Shown: positions 8,143 through 16,263, counted from the stretch's first letter. The stretch is 32,524 nucleotides of DNA from Hyphomonadaceae bacterium (GCA_947478925.1 CANJXY010000020.1:1-32524), one strand, 5' to 3'. Translations and numbers: made by a program. The notes: a model not told the origin generated them from the letters alone.

Positions 8143-8268
8143 CGCCGCCCACGTGCTTCGCGACGTTCGCTTCGGGGCAAGGGTCTTCTCGCCCGGCGTG
8201 ATTATTGAGAGGCCCCATCCCAGGAGACGGGTGCGAAGCGGCAATCGTCGCGAAGAACGAGGCGGGGC
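8143..8268. other. Large nested inverted-repeat element, candidate structured RNA or palindromic repeat
   Basis: In the space between thiE and the DUF1272 gene, three segments pair with three others in nested order: CTTCGCGACG (8156-8165) with CGTCGCGAAG (8246-8255), CGCTTCG (8168-8174) with CGAAGCG (8234-8240), and GGGGC (8174-8178) with GCCCC (8212-8216). Outside them ACG (8151-8153) and CGT, then CCGCC (8145-8149) and GGCGG (8261-8265), extend the stem with small bulges. A minor hairpin (CCC/GGG around 8217-8230) sits on one side. The result would be a rod about 125 nt long with an asymmetric side hairpin. It has no open reading frame that looks coding and no clear U-tract on either strand. 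I do not recognise the family. Confidence 0.55.
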
Positions 8269-8278
8269 TCACCGGCAG

Positions 8279-8524
8279 TCAGGTGAGCATACAGCCCTGC
8301 GTTTTCACCACGCGCTTGGTTGAGGCGGGATACTTCGCCAACTTATCCACGGCGCGGGCAGGGCGGGGCGCGAGAACGCCGCCGCAGTTCGGGCATTTGC
8401 CGTTGAGCGTGCGTTCTGCACACTCAGCGCAGAAAGTGCATTCGAAGGAGCAGATACGGGCTTCGGTCCCGGAGGGATCGAGGTCCATGTTGCAGCATTC
8501 GCAGTTGGGACGCATCTCAAGCAT
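8279..8524 (-). CDS. DUF1272 cysteine-rich zinc-ribbon-like protein
   Basis: The 81-residue protein begins MLEMRPNCECCNMDLDPSG and contains ten cysteines in all, the N-terminal nine in C-x-C-C, C-x3-C, C-x2-C and C-x2-C spacing (NCECC, ICSFECTFCAEC, KCPNCGG). This is the DUF1272 pattern, a small protein presumably folding around zinc; its function is unknown. The acidic-aromatic ICSFECTFCAEC block is the most diagnostic part. The C-terminal ~25 residues are basic. No strong ribosome-binding site is visible before the ATG at 8524. It lies on the same strand as fba and thiE but is separated from both by more than 130 bases, so it is probably its own unit. Confidence 0.85.
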   Translation of the reverse strand: MLEMRPNCECCNMDLDPSGTEARICSFECTFCAECAERTLNGKCPNCGGVLAPRPARAVDKLAKYPASTKRVVKTQGCMLT

Positions 8525-8660
8525 GTGTGGAGGCTAGCCGGGCACAGAGCTGTCCACAACGCATGCACAGGTCAAAGAGACCACGATTCCCGCCAACAAG
8601 CGCAAAAGCGACGCGATCCACAGGACCGCGCCACGTCTCGTATTCACAGCCTGTGGAGGG

Positions 8661-9749
8661 TTACTCCGCAGCGGCCTTGGAGATGGCTGCGATCTTCGGC
8701 GCAAGTTTGCCGGCGCTGTAGTCCTTCGCCATCACGGCGAGCGAGATCGGCTTGATCTTGCCGGCCATGCCTTCGCAGCCGAACTCCAGATAGCGCTGGA
8801 TACAGACCTTGCGCATCGCTTCCTTGGCGGGCTTCAGATAGCTGCGCGGATCGAACTCGCCCGGTTTCTCAGTGAGAATTTTCCGGATCGCAGCGGTGAT
8901 CGCCATGCGGTTGTCGGTATCGATGTTGATCTTGCGCACGCCGTGCTTGATGCCGCGCTGGATTTCTTCGACCGGCACGCCCCAGGTTTGAGGCATCTTG
9001 CCGCCGTACTTGTTGATCTCGTCCTGTAGGTCCTGCGGCACCGACGATGAGCCGTGCATGACAAGGTGGGTGTTGGGCAGGCGGCGGTGGATTTCCTCGA
9101 TAACGTTCATGGCGAGGACTTCGCCGTCCGGCTTGCGGGTGAACTTGTAGGCGCCGTGGCTCGTTCCCATCGCGATGGCGAGCGCATCGACCTGTGTTTC
9201 GCGCACGAAATCGACGGCCTGGTCGGGATCGGTCAGCAGCTGCGAATGGTCGAGCACGCCTTCAGCGCCGTGGCCGTCCTCGGCTTCGCCCATGCCGGTC
9301 TCGAGTGAGCCGAGCACGCCAAGCTCGCCTTCAACCGAGACACCGCACGCATGGGCCATCTCGGTGACGCGGCGTGTGACGTCGACATTGTAGGCGTAGT
9401 CTGCCGGTGTCTTTGCATCTTCCTTGAGCGAGCCGTCCATCATGACGGACGTGAAGCCGAACTGGATGGCGGTGGCGCAGGTGGCGGGACCGTTGCCGTG
9501 ATCCTGGTGCATGCAGATCGGAATGTGCGGATACATTTCCGCGCAGGCGTCGATGATGTGTTTCAGCACGATGTCATTGGCGTAGGAGCGCGCTCCGCGT
9601 GAGGCCTGCATGATGACGGGCGCGTTGACCTGGTCAGCTGCCTCCATGATCGCGAGGGCCTGTTCCATGTTATTGATGTTGAACGCCGGCAGGCCGTAGC
9701 TGTGCTCGGCCGCGTGATCGAGCAGTTGCCGGAGCGTGATGCGCGCCAT
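8661..9749 (-). CDS. fba: Fructose-bisphosphate aldolase, class II (CbbA/Fba type)
   Basis: The 362-residue enzyme reversibly cleaves fructose-1,6-bisphosphate to dihydroxyacetone phosphate and glyceraldehyde-3-phosphate, using a zinc ion. Visible motifs are the N-terminal [20 protein letters not shown], the zinc/catalytic region [11 protein letters not shown] (about 81-91), [14 protein letters not shown], and the HGSSSVP histidine block. Length and motifs fit the longer class II subgroup that includes Calvin-cycle aldolases, but no rubisco or phosphoribulokinase gene is nearby, so a glycolytic/gluconeogenic role is more likely. It is on the same strand as tkt-gap-pgk, separated from pgk by the DUF1344-like gene and two intergenic gaps, so it probably has its own promoter in 9750-9890. 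Confidence 0.95.
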   Translation of the reverse strand: MARITLRQLLDHAAEHSYGLPAFNINNMEQALAIMEAADQVNAPVIMQASRGARSYANDIVLKHIIDACAEMYPHIPICMHQDHGNGPATCATAIQFGFTSVMMDGSLKEDAKTPADYAYNVDVTRRVTEMAHACGVSVEGELGVLGSLETGMGEAEDGHGAEGVLDHSQLLTDPDQAVDFVRETQVDALAIAMGTSHGAYKFTRKPDGEVLAMNVIEEIHRRLPNTHLVMHGSSSVPQDLQDEINKYGGKMPQTWGVPVEEIQRGIKHGVRKINIDTDNRMAITAAIRKILTEKPGEFDPRSYLKPAKEAMRKVCIQRYLEFGCEGMAGKIKPISLAVMAKDYSAGKLAPKIAAISKAAAE

Positions 9750-9897
9750 CGATGATCCCCATGGAAAATGTACTCCGCCTTGTGACGGGGCAGGGGAAAT
9801 CGGTCAACCACGGGGTGGGATAAAGCGCATCAAATGAACGAATTCAGACGTGTTTTGGCAGATCGGGACGCGTTCGTCAGGGTGTCGCGATGGACAT

Positions 9898-9934
9898 CAT
9901 CAGGCGGGCGGCGGGGGTCTTCGTCCGCCTGATG
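9898..9934 (-). terminator. Hairpin downstream of the DUF1344-like gene
   Basis: CATCAGGCGG (9898-9907) pairs perfectly with CCGCCTGATG (9925-9934), and further G-U and C-G pairs can close the loop inward. It lies 15 bases past the stop of the minus-strand gene at 9950. No U-tract follows, so this may be a Rho-dependent end or an RNA-stabilising 3' stem rather than a classical intrinsic terminator. Confidence 0.5.
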
Positions 9935-9949
9935 CGTCAGCCCACCATG

Positions 9950-10273
9950 CTAGGAAGGCGCGACCTCGGTCGCCCAGCGTTCATGGTTCTTCATCTTGTA
10001 GCGCACCTGCACCTTTTCGCCGGCTTTAAGCGAAGAAGACTTCACGGCCGCGTCCAGCTTGAACGCTTTGCCGCTGGTCAGTGTAAAGCCGGTATCGGAC
10101 ACGCTCTTGATCTTGCCGGTGGCCTGGAGGGTACCGGACCTGGCAAGGGCCGGAGCCGCCGCGTGAGTGGCTGGCGCGGCCGATGTGGTTGTTGGAGCTG
10201 GAGGGGCGGCGAATGCCGACGCAGCCGTTCCGATGGCGAGCGCAAGCGCGGCCGCAGCAACCGAGATTTTCAT
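9950..10273 (-). CDS. Small secreted protein, DUF1344-like
   Basis: This 107-residue protein has a clear Sec signal peptide (MKIS then an alanine-rich core, probable cleavage after AFA near residue 22) followed by an alanine/proline/threonine linker to about residue 45. The mature domain reads GKIKSVSDTGFTLTSGKAFK and then LKAGEKVQVRYKMKN. That small beta-barrel pattern, with 'I-K-S-V ... F-x-L ... LKxGEKVxVxY', is what I recall for DUF1344 periplasmic proteins of unknown function. It is exported to the periplasm. It lies between pgk and fba on the same strand but 317 bases beyond pgk, so co-transcription is doubtful. Family call is moderate. Confidence 0.65.
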   Translation of the reverse strand: MKISVAAAALALAIGTAASAFAAPPAPTTTSAAPATHAAAPALARSGTLQATGKIKSVSDTGFTLTSGKAFKLDAAVKSSSLKAGEKVQVRYKMKNHERWATEVAPS

Positions 10274-10590
10274 GTGTGTCGTCCTGAATATGCCCTGAGG
10301 ATTTGATCGGGCCTATCGATGAACAGTCCTGGCTCGTCGGGTCGCGGTGGCGTCGAAGACCACCGCCGGCGGGTCACTGTTCGAGGAGTATGCTGTGCGT
10401 GTGTGGGATGAATGTCATCACAACTTGAAATGAGCGGATGCCCACGGAACGCTGCAAAGCGATCCGCAATTCTGTCTCAAAGCCGGGGCATCGCGACATC
10501 TCTGCGACAAAGCGGGCGCGAGTGTCGCAGACGGGTTTTCGGATCGTCTCATCCGATCACGCCATGCGGAGCTGAGACGAATTGCGAGCG
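10274..10590. other. Intergenic region with several inverted repeats, no gene seen
   Basis: This stretch lies downstream of pgk and upstream of the DUF1344-like gene. It holds GAACAGT (10321-10327) paired with ACTGTTC (10376-10382), enclosing GCGGTGG (10344-10350) paired with CCACCGC (10360-10366). A second hairpin is TCTGCGACA (10501-10509) with TGTCGCAGA (10523-10531), and a short one is CGGAT/ATCCG near 10540-10556. The 10501-10531 stem, 60-90 bases past the pgk stop, is a plausible end for the tkt-gap-pgk transcript, although only the plus strand has a TTTT nearby. No open frame here looks coding. Confidence 0.5.
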
Positions 10591-11781
10591 TTAGATCTTG
10601 AGCGCTTCGACGCCCGGCAGCACTTTGCCTTCCATCCATTCGAGGAAGGCGCCGCCGGCGGTTGAGACGAAGGTGAAGTCCACCGCGACGCCCGCAGCGT
10701 TGAGAGCGGATACGGTGTCGCCGCCGCCTGCGACGGCGATGAGTTTGCCTTCGCGACAAAGCTGGGCAGCGTACCAGGCAGCCTCCATGGTGCCGCGCTG
10801 AAAGGGCGGGATCTCGAAAACGCCGAGCGGGCCATTCCAGATCAGCGTTTTCGAGTTGGCCATGGCGCGCTTGAGGCGCGCGACAGTTTCGGGACCAGCG
10901 TCGAGGATGCGTTCGTGCTCGTCGACCTCGCCGAGGCCGCGGATGCGGGTCGGCACGCCTGCAGCCATCTGTTCGGATACGACGATATCGAGTGGCAGGA
11001 AGAGCTTGCAGTTGTTCTGCCCGGCGAGGCGGATGATGTCGCGTGCAGTCTCGGCGAGATCCTTCTCGCAGTAGGATGCGCCAACATCGTGGCCCTGCGC
11101 ATAGAGGAAGGTGTTGGCCATTCCGCCGCCGATGGCGAGCTTGTCGAGCTTGGTGACGAGGTTCTTGAGAAGGTCGAGCTTGGTTGAGACCTTTGAGCCC
11201 CCGACAATACCGAGCACTGGGCGATGCGGTTTGCCGAGCGCGAGCTCGAGTGCTTCGAGTTCCTTGCGCATGTTCTCGCCTGCATAGGCGGGGATCAGGT
11301 GTGCGACGCCCTCGGTTGAGGCGTGGGCGCGATGCGCGGCGGAGAAGGCATCGTTGACATAGATGTCGGCGAGCTTGGCGAGTTCGGCGGCGAATGCCGG
11401 GTCGTTCTTCTCTTCGCCCGCGTGGTAGCGTACGTTTTCCAGCAGAGCGACGTCGCCGGGCTTCATGGCCTTGATCGTGGCCATCGCAGGCTCGCCGATG
11501 CAGTCATCAGCCCATGCGATAGGTTTGCCGACCAGGGTTGCGAGATCATCGAGAACAGGCAGTAGGCTCATGCTGGGCACGCGCTTGCCCTTCGGACGGT
11601 CGAAATGCGCAAGCAGGACGGTCTTGGCGCCTGCTTTCGATAACAACGCGATGGTGGGCAGAGCGGCGCGCAGGCGCGTGTCATCGGTGACCTTGCCGTC
11701 GTCCATCGGCACGTTGAAATCGACGCGCACGAGTGCGGTCTTGCCCTTGAGGTCTGCGTCCTGAAGCGTGCGGAAGGTCAT
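10591..11781 (-). CDS. pgk: Phosphoglycerate kinase
   Basis: The 396-residue enzyme interconverts 1,3-bisphosphoglycerate plus ADP and 3-phosphoglycerate plus ATP. Its motifs are VRVDFNVPMDDGK near the N-terminus, the HFDRPKGKRVPSMSL substrate-binding segment, VNDAFSAAHRAHAS, GGSKVSTK, WNGPLGVFE and the nucleotide-binding GGGDTVSAL near the C-terminus. The frame remains open upstream, but the ATG at 11781 starts the normal MTFRTLQDADLKGKTALVRV N-terminus and has AGGA about 8 bases before it. It is the distal gene of a minus-strand cluster tkt-gap-(unknown)-pgk; 43 bases separate it from the gene before it. Confidence 0.96.
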   Translation of the reverse strand: MTFRTLQDADLKGKTALVRVDFNVPMDDGKVTDDTRLRAALPTIALLSKAGAKTVLLAHFDRPKGKRVPSMSLLPVLDDLATLVGKPIAWADDCIGEPAMATIKAMKPGDVALLENVRYHAGEEKNDPAFAAELAKLADIYVNDAFSAAHRAHASTEGVAHLIPAYAGENMRKELEALELALGKPHRPVLGIVGGSKVSTKLDLLKNLVTKLDKLAIGGGMANTFLYAQGHDVGASYCEKDLAETARDIIRLAGQNNCKLFLPLDIVVSEQMAAGVPTRIRGLGEVDEHERILDAGPETVARLKRAMANSKTLIWNGPLGVFEIPPFQRGTMEAAWYAAQLCREGKLIAVAGGGDTVSALNAAGVAVDFTFVSTAGGAFLEWMEGKVLPGVEALKI

Positions 11782-11824
11782 GCGTGACGTCCTGGTTCGT
11801 GCAAAAATCTGTTCGTGCAGCGCC

Positions 11825-12313
11825 CTAGCTGATCGGGTCTTCCCAGGGCGTGTCCTGTTCCCTGACGCTCTTGAGAAGCTCGAACCCGATGCGGCGCGGT
11901 TCTTCGCCATCCTTGAACTTGCGGACGGCGACGAGGAGCATGCTGACCTGGCTGTAGTGCTGGATCAGCTCCCATTTCCGGCCGTCCGGGAATTCACCCA
12001 TGAAGAGGATCATGTCCGGTCCCCAGCTGGCGACGTTTGACAGGTGCAGTGGTTCCGAGCCCGGTCCTTCGACAAAGCGGCCTCCGACTTCATGGTCCGG
12101 GCCGAGGTTTTTCTCGAACTCCATGACCTGATGGACGAGACGCTGGTGCATCCAGGCGGCGGGATCGTATGGTTTCTGATCCTGCGTCGTCGCGGGCGTG
12201 CCGGCCGCTTCAACCACTTCGCCCTTCACGCGGTAGGGAGGGGATGCAGATGCGTGAACGGCGACCTCAGGGGTCGCCGTCGTTTCGTCCGTCGGTTTCT
12301 TCCTGCTCGCCAC
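11825..12313 (-). CDS. Conserved-looking protein of unknown function (DUF6173-like), coupled to gap
   Basis: I choose the GTG at 12313, whose G is the last base of the gap stop codon (TAGTG), giving 162 residues and a classic translational-coupling overlap. An upstream ATG at 12370 would overlap gap by 58 bases. The first ~45 residues are polar and low in complexity. The core reads VHQVMEFEKNLGPDHEVGGR, then WGPDMILFMGEF, then ELIQHYSQVSMLLVAV and EEPRRIGFELL. I recall the same order (E-x-x-L-D-x-x-HEVG, WGPDM, LIQHxSQ, PRRIGF) from DUF6173 proteins of alphaproteobacteria, function unknown. Its place inside a glycolytic operon suggests a role linked to central metabolism, but that is inference only. 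Confidence 0.7.
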   Translation of the reverse strand: MASRKKPTDETTATPEVAVHASASPPYRVKGEVVEAAGTPATTQDQKPYDPAAWMHQRLVHQVMEFEKNLGPDHEVGGRFVEGPGSEPLHLSNVASWGPDMILFMGEFPDGRKWELIQHYSQVSMLLVAVRKFKDGEEPRRIGFELLKSVREQDTPWEDPIS

Positions 12314-13320
12314 TATAGCAGCTTGCCCCAGGCGACGGCCGTATCGCTCATGCGGGTGGAGAAGCCCCACTCGTTGTCATACCAGCTCATGATCGAGACC
12401 ATGTTGCCGTCCATGACTTTTGTCTGGTCCGTGTGGAAGATCGACGAATGCGGGTTGTGGTTGAAGTCGGACGAGACAAGCTTCTCATCGGTGTAGCCGA
12501 GGATGCCTTTCAGCGGGCCGTCGGCCGCCGCGCGGATGAGGTCGTTGACTTCCTTTGCAGTCGTGGGGCGTTTGGCGATGAACTTGAGGTCAACCAGCGA
12601 GACATTCGGCGTCGGGACGCGAACGGAGACGCCATCGAGCTTGCCGTTGAGCTCCGGCATCACGAGGCCAACGGCCTTTGCGGCGCCGGTCGAGGTCGGG
12701 ATCATCGAGAGTGCAGCTGCGCGGCCGCGATAGAGATCCTTGTGCATCGTATCCAGCGTCGGCTGGTCGCCGGTGTAGGAGTGGATCGTCGTCATCATGC
12801 CCTTCTCGAGGCCGATGGCTTCGTGAAGGACGCTGACCACCGGCACGAGGCAGTTGGTGGTGCATGAGGCGTTCGAGACGATCAGGTGTTCTTTCGTGAG
12901 CTTCTTGTGGTTCACGCCGTAGACGACAGTGAGATCGGCGTTTTCGCCCGGCGCCGAGATCAGCACGCGTTTTGCGCCAGCCGTGAGGTGGGCGGCGGCC
13001 TTATCTTTTGCGGTGAAGATCCCTGTGCATTCGAAGGCGATGTCGACGTTCATCGCGGCGTGCGGCAGTTCGGCGGGGTTTTTGATCGCCGTGACCTTGA
13101 AGGTCTGGTTGCCGACCGAGACGGTGTCGCCCTCGACTTTCACGTCCATGTTCAACGGGCCGTGAACGCTGTCGTACTTCAGCAGGTGAACGTTTGTTTC
13201 CACCGGGCCGAGGTCGTTGATGGCGACGACCTGAATGTCCGTACGTTTGTGCTCCAGGATGGAACGGAGAACCAGCCTACCGATCCGGCCAAAGCCGTTG
13301 ATCGCAACACGAACAGCCAT
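12313..13320 (-). CDS. gap: Glyceraldehyde-3-phosphate dehydrogenase, type I
   Basis: The 335-residue enzyme oxidises and phosphorylates glyceraldehyde-3-phosphate to 1,3-bisphosphoglycerate. It has the Rossmann start VAINGFGRIGRLVLRS, an acidic residue in VVAINDL (D36) that favours NAD over NADP, the catalytic Cys153 in NASCTTNCL, and the C-terminal SWYDNEWGFSTRM. Length is normal for the family. TGAGG lies about 8 bases before the ATG. Upstream tkt ends 177 bases away and the following gene is coupled to gap by a TAGTG overlap. It could be expressed from its own promoter in 13321-13497 or from the tkt promoter. Confidence 0.97.
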   Translation of the reverse strand: MAVRVAINGFGRIGRLVLRSILEHKRTDIQVVAINDLGPVETNVHLLKYDSVHGPLNMDVKVEGDTVSVGNQTFKVTAIKNPAELPHAAMNVDIAFECTGIFTAKDKAAAHLTAGAKRVLISAPGENADLTVVYGVNHKKLTKEHLIVSNASCTTNCLVPVVSVLHEAIGLEKGMMTTIHSYTGDQPTLDTMHKDLYRGRAAALSMIPTSTGAAKAVGLVMPELNGKLDGVSVRVPTPNVSLVDLKFIAKRPTTAKEVNDLIRAAADGPLKGILGYTDEKLVSSDFNHNPHSSIFHTDQTKVMDGNMVSIMSWYDNEWGFSTRMSDTAVAWGKLL

Positions 13321-13497
13321 CGCGAAACCTCAAAAATCCAATATGCCCCGGATGCAGGAAAGGGGCCTGACGGGCCACGTCTTATGCGGGGGCTAATACC
13401 GGATTTTCAGCGCTATGCGAGTGGTTTGCGCGGTGAAAATCACGCAATTCGCTGCAGCACTTCGTGAGGAAGGCGATAACCCGGATTACACAGACCG

Positions 13498-15465
13498 TTA
13501 CAACCGCTCTTTGGCAGCAGCCACAACGGCTTCGGCGGTGATGCCGAAGTGCTTGTAGAGCGCCTTGTAAGGCGCGCTCGCACCAAAGCCGGTCATACCG
13601 ACAAAGCCGCCATCCGGGCCGATCCAGCGGTCCCAGCCATCGCGGATGCCGGCTTCGACGGCCACTTTCGGCAGATCGCCGCCGAGTGTTTCCGTGCGGT
13701 ACCGGGCAGTTTGGGCGGCAAACAGCGAGAAGCAGGGCATGGAGACGACGCGCGCGCCGATGCCTTCGGCTTCGAGCCGTTTCTGGGCCTCCAGTGCGAT
13801 CTCGACCTCGGAGCCGGTCGCGAGCAGCACGACCTTCTCGGGCTTGGTTGCGGGTGAGACGACGTAGCCGCCCTTGGCGACCAGGTTCTCATCGGTGTGC
13901 GTCTTGCGCGCCGGGACGAGGTTCTGGCGGGTGAGGGCGATCAGCGAGGGGCCGGTCGTTGTCTTCAATGCGACTTCCCAGGCTTCGGCCGCTTCCACGC
14001 CGTCGGCGGGGCGGAAGACGAGGAGGTTCGGAATGTTGCGCAAGCTGGCGACGTGCTCGACAGGCTGGTGGGTCGGACCGTCTTCGCCGACGCCGATCGA
14101 ATCGTGCGTCATGACGTGGATCACGCGCTGGTTCATCAGCGCGCCGAGGCGGATGGCGGGGCGCGAGTAGTCGGAGAATACGAGGAAAGTGCCCGAATAC
14201 GGAATGATGCCGCCATGCAGCGCCATGCCGTTCATCGCTGCAGCCATGGCGTGCTCACGGATGCCCCAGTGGACATAGCGGCCGCCATAGTTCTCGGCGG
14301 AAAGCGGCGCCTTGGCGGCGGCGGTGCGCGTGTTGTTGGAGCCGGTGAGGTCGGCCGATCCGCCAACCATTTCGGGCACGAGTTCAGTCAGGATCTCAAG
14401 CGCTGCACCAGACCATTTGCGGGTGGCGTCAGCCTTCTGACCCTCGACGACGCTTTTCTTGTGCGCGTTGATCTTCGCCGAGAGGCCGTCCGGCAGCTTG
14501 CCCGAAAGCGCAGCTTCGAATGTCGCGCGCTTGTCGGAAGCGCCCAGGCGTTTGGTCCACGCTTCGCGATGACGCGCACCCTGCGCGCCGATCTTGCGCC
14601 ACGCCTGCAGGATTTCATCCGGCACAACGAACGGTTCGTGCGGCCAGTCAATCGCCTTGCGGATGCCGGCGATCTCTTCGGCGCCATAGGGGCCGCCATG
14701 CGCCGGGCCCGTGCCCGCAATCTTCGGTGCGCCATAACCGATGATTGTCTTGCAGGCGATGAGCGTGGGACGGTCGGCAGTCTGCGCCGACTGAAGCGCA
14801 CTGCGCACCGCGTCCATGTTGTGGCCATCGACGCGCGTCACTTCCCAGCCGGACGCCTTGAACCGCTTGAGCTGGTCGGTGTCGTCCGACATGCCAGTCG
14901 AGCCATCGATGGTGACGGCGTTGTCGTCGAACAGCACGATCAGGTTCTTGAGGCGCAGGTGGCCGGCGAGCGTGAGTGCTTCCTGGCTGATGCCTTCCAT
15001 CAGGCAGCCATCGCCCGCGATCACATAGGTCTTGTGGTTGACGAGGTCGTCGCCGAAGCGCGCATTGAGATGGCGCTCCGCCATTGCCATGCCGACCGCG
15101 TTGGCGAGGCCCTGGCCCAGCGGACCAGTGGTGGTCTCGACGCCGCGCGTGTGGCCGAACTCGGGATGCCCCGGCGTCTTCGAGCCGAGCTGGCGGAAAT
15201 TCTTGATCTCGTCGAGCGTCACGTCCGGGGAGCCGGTAAGAAAGAGCAGAGAATAGAGCAGCATCGAGCCATGGCCGGCCGAGAGGATCAGGCGATCCCG
15301 GTCGGGCCATTCCGGATTGGCGGCGTCGAACTTCAGGAAGTCCTGCACCAGCAGGGTCGCGACATCGGCAAATCCGAGCGGCAGGCCGCAATGCCCGCTC
15401 TGGGCTTTTTCGACCGCATCCATGCTCAGGGCCCGGATGGCATTTGCGAGCGGAAGTTGGGCCAT
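13498..15465 (-). CDS. tkt: Transketolase
   Basis: The 655-residue thiamine-diphosphate enzyme transfers two-carbon units between ketose and aldose phosphates in the non-oxidative pentose phosphate pathway. Near the N-terminus is SGHCG (His25; the family usually has SGHPG). The cofactor-binding motif GDGCLMEG starts at 151 and ends in the VTIDG region, and EDGPTHQPVEH contributes the catalytic acidic and histidine residues. GGAG precedes the ATG at 15465 by about 8 bases. It heads the minus-strand carbon-metabolism cluster and is divergent from the DUF4164-zapA pair, an arrangement I recall from Caulobacter relatives. The 177-base gap to gap shows no convincing terminator. Confidence 0.96.
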   Translation of the reverse strand: MAQLPLANAIRALSMDAVEKAQSGHCGLPLGFADVATLLVQDFLKFDAANPEWPDRDRLILSAGHGSMLLYSLLFLTGSPDVTLDEIKNFRQLGSKTPGHPEFGHTRGVETTTGPLGQGLANAVGMAMAERHLNARFGDDLVNHKTYVIAGDGCLMEGISQEALTLAGHLRLKNLIVLFDDNAVTIDGSTGMSDDTDQLKRFKASGWEVTRVDGHNMDAVRSALQSAQTADRPTLIACKTIIGYGAPKIAGTGPAHGGPYGAEEIAGIRKAIDWPHEPFVVPDEILQAWRKIGAQGARHREAWTKRLGASDKRATFEAALSGKLPDGLSAKINAHKKSVVEGQKADATRKWSGAALEILTELVPEMVGGSADLTGSNNTRTAAAKAPLSAENYGGRYVHWGIREHAMAAAMNGMALHGGIIPYSGTFLVFSDYSRPAIRLGALMNQRVIHVMTHDSIGVGEDGPTHQPVEHVASLRNIPNLLVFRPADGVEAAEAWEVALKTTTGPSLIALTRQNLVPARKTHTDENLVAKGGYVVSPATKPEKVVLLATGSEVEIALEAQKRLEAEGIGARVVSMPCFSLFAAQTARYRTETLGGDLPKVAVEAGIRDGWDRWIGPDGGFVGMTGFGASAPYKALYKHFGITAEAVVAAAKERL

Positions 15466-15610
15466 GTCAGGTTCTCCGTCGGGCAGGCGTGCGGGTTGTG
15501 GGGCTGGTTAACGGCTTTGCGTCGCTGTTCAAAGCGGATTTCCGACAGCAACCCACCATTGCGCGCTTTGTTCACAAGCATCAAATAGGAGCCGCTGGAA
15601 GGATGTGGGG

Positions 15611-15898
15611 ATGGCCGAAGCGCCTGATAATCAGGAGAATATTGACGTGGCGCTGAAGCGTCTCGAGAGCGCTATCGACCGTCTCGAGGGCCGCCTGGAC
15701 GGGCTTTTCGAGCGACTTGACGGGCATCGGGGGCACCAGAAGGAGGCGGAGGCGTTGCGCAAGGACCGTGCTCGCCTTGCAGGCGACCTTGACGCGGCGA
15801 AAGCCAGAGAGAAGGAGCTGCAGCGACTCGCCGACGAGGCTTCCGAGGCGCTCGGAGCTGCGATTTCAGAGGTTCGCGAAGCACTCGGCAAGGTCTAG
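15611..15898 (+). CDS. DUF4164 coiled-coil protein
   Basis: The 95-residue protein is almost wholly helical and charged: VALKRLESAIDRLEGRLDGL, then RKDRARLAGDLDAAKAREKE, ending EVREALGKV. Heptad repeats run through most of it, indicating a coiled coil. This is the DUF4164 pattern, found next to zapA in alphaproteobacteria. A role with the division machinery resembling that of ZapB has been suggested for such neighbours of ZapA; that is inference here. The ATG at 15611 is preferred to the GTG at 15605 because the GGAAGGA at 15598-15604 gives proper spacing. It is followed by zapA after 38 bases. Confidence 0.8.
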   Translation: MAEAPDNQENIDVALKRLESAIDRLEGRLDGLFERLDGHRGHQKEAEALRKDRARLAGDLDAAKAREKELQRLADEASEALGAAISEVREALGKV

Positions 15899-15936
15899 GA
15901 TCGTTATTCGTATGGCATTGAAAGGCGGACTGTCTC

Positions 15937-16263
15937 GTGGCCAAGGCTGACCTCACCATCGGCGGTAAGCACTACGCGCTTAGTTGCGCTCCCGGCCAGG
16001 AAGCGCGCCTTGAAGAGCTCGGCGCGCGTTTCGACCAACGCGTCAGGGAGCTCAGTGAGGCGCTGGGCGATATCGGACCCGAACGCCTGTTCCTCGCCGC
16101 CGGCATCTCGCTGCTGGATGAACTCGATGCTCAGGCTGTCGATACTGGCGCTGCGGCCCTCGACGATCGCATCCGCAGTCTTGAAAATCGCGCCGCCACG
16201 CTGTTGACGGATGCGGCTGCGCGCATCGAAATGCTGTCGCGCCGTGTTGACGAGGCGAGCTAG
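15937..16263 (+). CDS. zapA: Cell division protein ZapA
   Basis: The 108-residue protein begins (GTG start at 15937) with AKADLTIGGKHYALSCAPGQ, the beta-strand head domain of ZapA, followed by LEELGARFDQRVREL and a long helix with GPERLFLAAGISLLDELD. ZapA binds FtsZ and promotes bundling of protofilaments at the Z-ring. AAAGGCGG at 15921-15928 supports the GTG start. It follows the DUF4164 gene on the same strand. In many relatives zapA is followed by 6S RNA and 5-formyltetrahydrofolate cyclo-ligase; here it instead abuts a convergent cytochrome gene with a single base between the two stop codons. Confidence 0.88.
   Translation: MAKADLTIGGKHYALSCAPGQEARLEELGARFDQRVRELSEALGDIGPERLFLAAGISLLDELDAQAVDTGAAALDDRIRSLENRAATLLTDAAARIEMLSRRVDEAS

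Noticed and set aside
8143-8268. Transposon or MITE with terminal inverted repeats
   Set aside because: The pairing is compatible with a palindromic element, but no target-site duplication and no second copy are visible in the window, so I report only the structure.
8079-8278. TPP riboswitch in front of thiE
   Set aside because: I looked for the conserved THI-box bases (CTGAGA and the ACCTGA...GGGTAATACC-like segments) on the minus strand and did not find them in the expected order.
10412-10594. Possible 60-residue plus-strand gene in the pgk/DUF1344 gap
   Set aside because: Composition is arginine/serine rich like shadow frames, there is no ribosome-binding site, and it overlaps the end of pgk.
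13897-15588. A 563-codon open frame on the plus strand antisense to transketolase
   Set aside because: It mirrors the codon pattern of the minus-strand tkt gene, a common effect in GC-rich DNA. Its translation is arginine/alanine rich without family motifs, while tkt is unmistakable.
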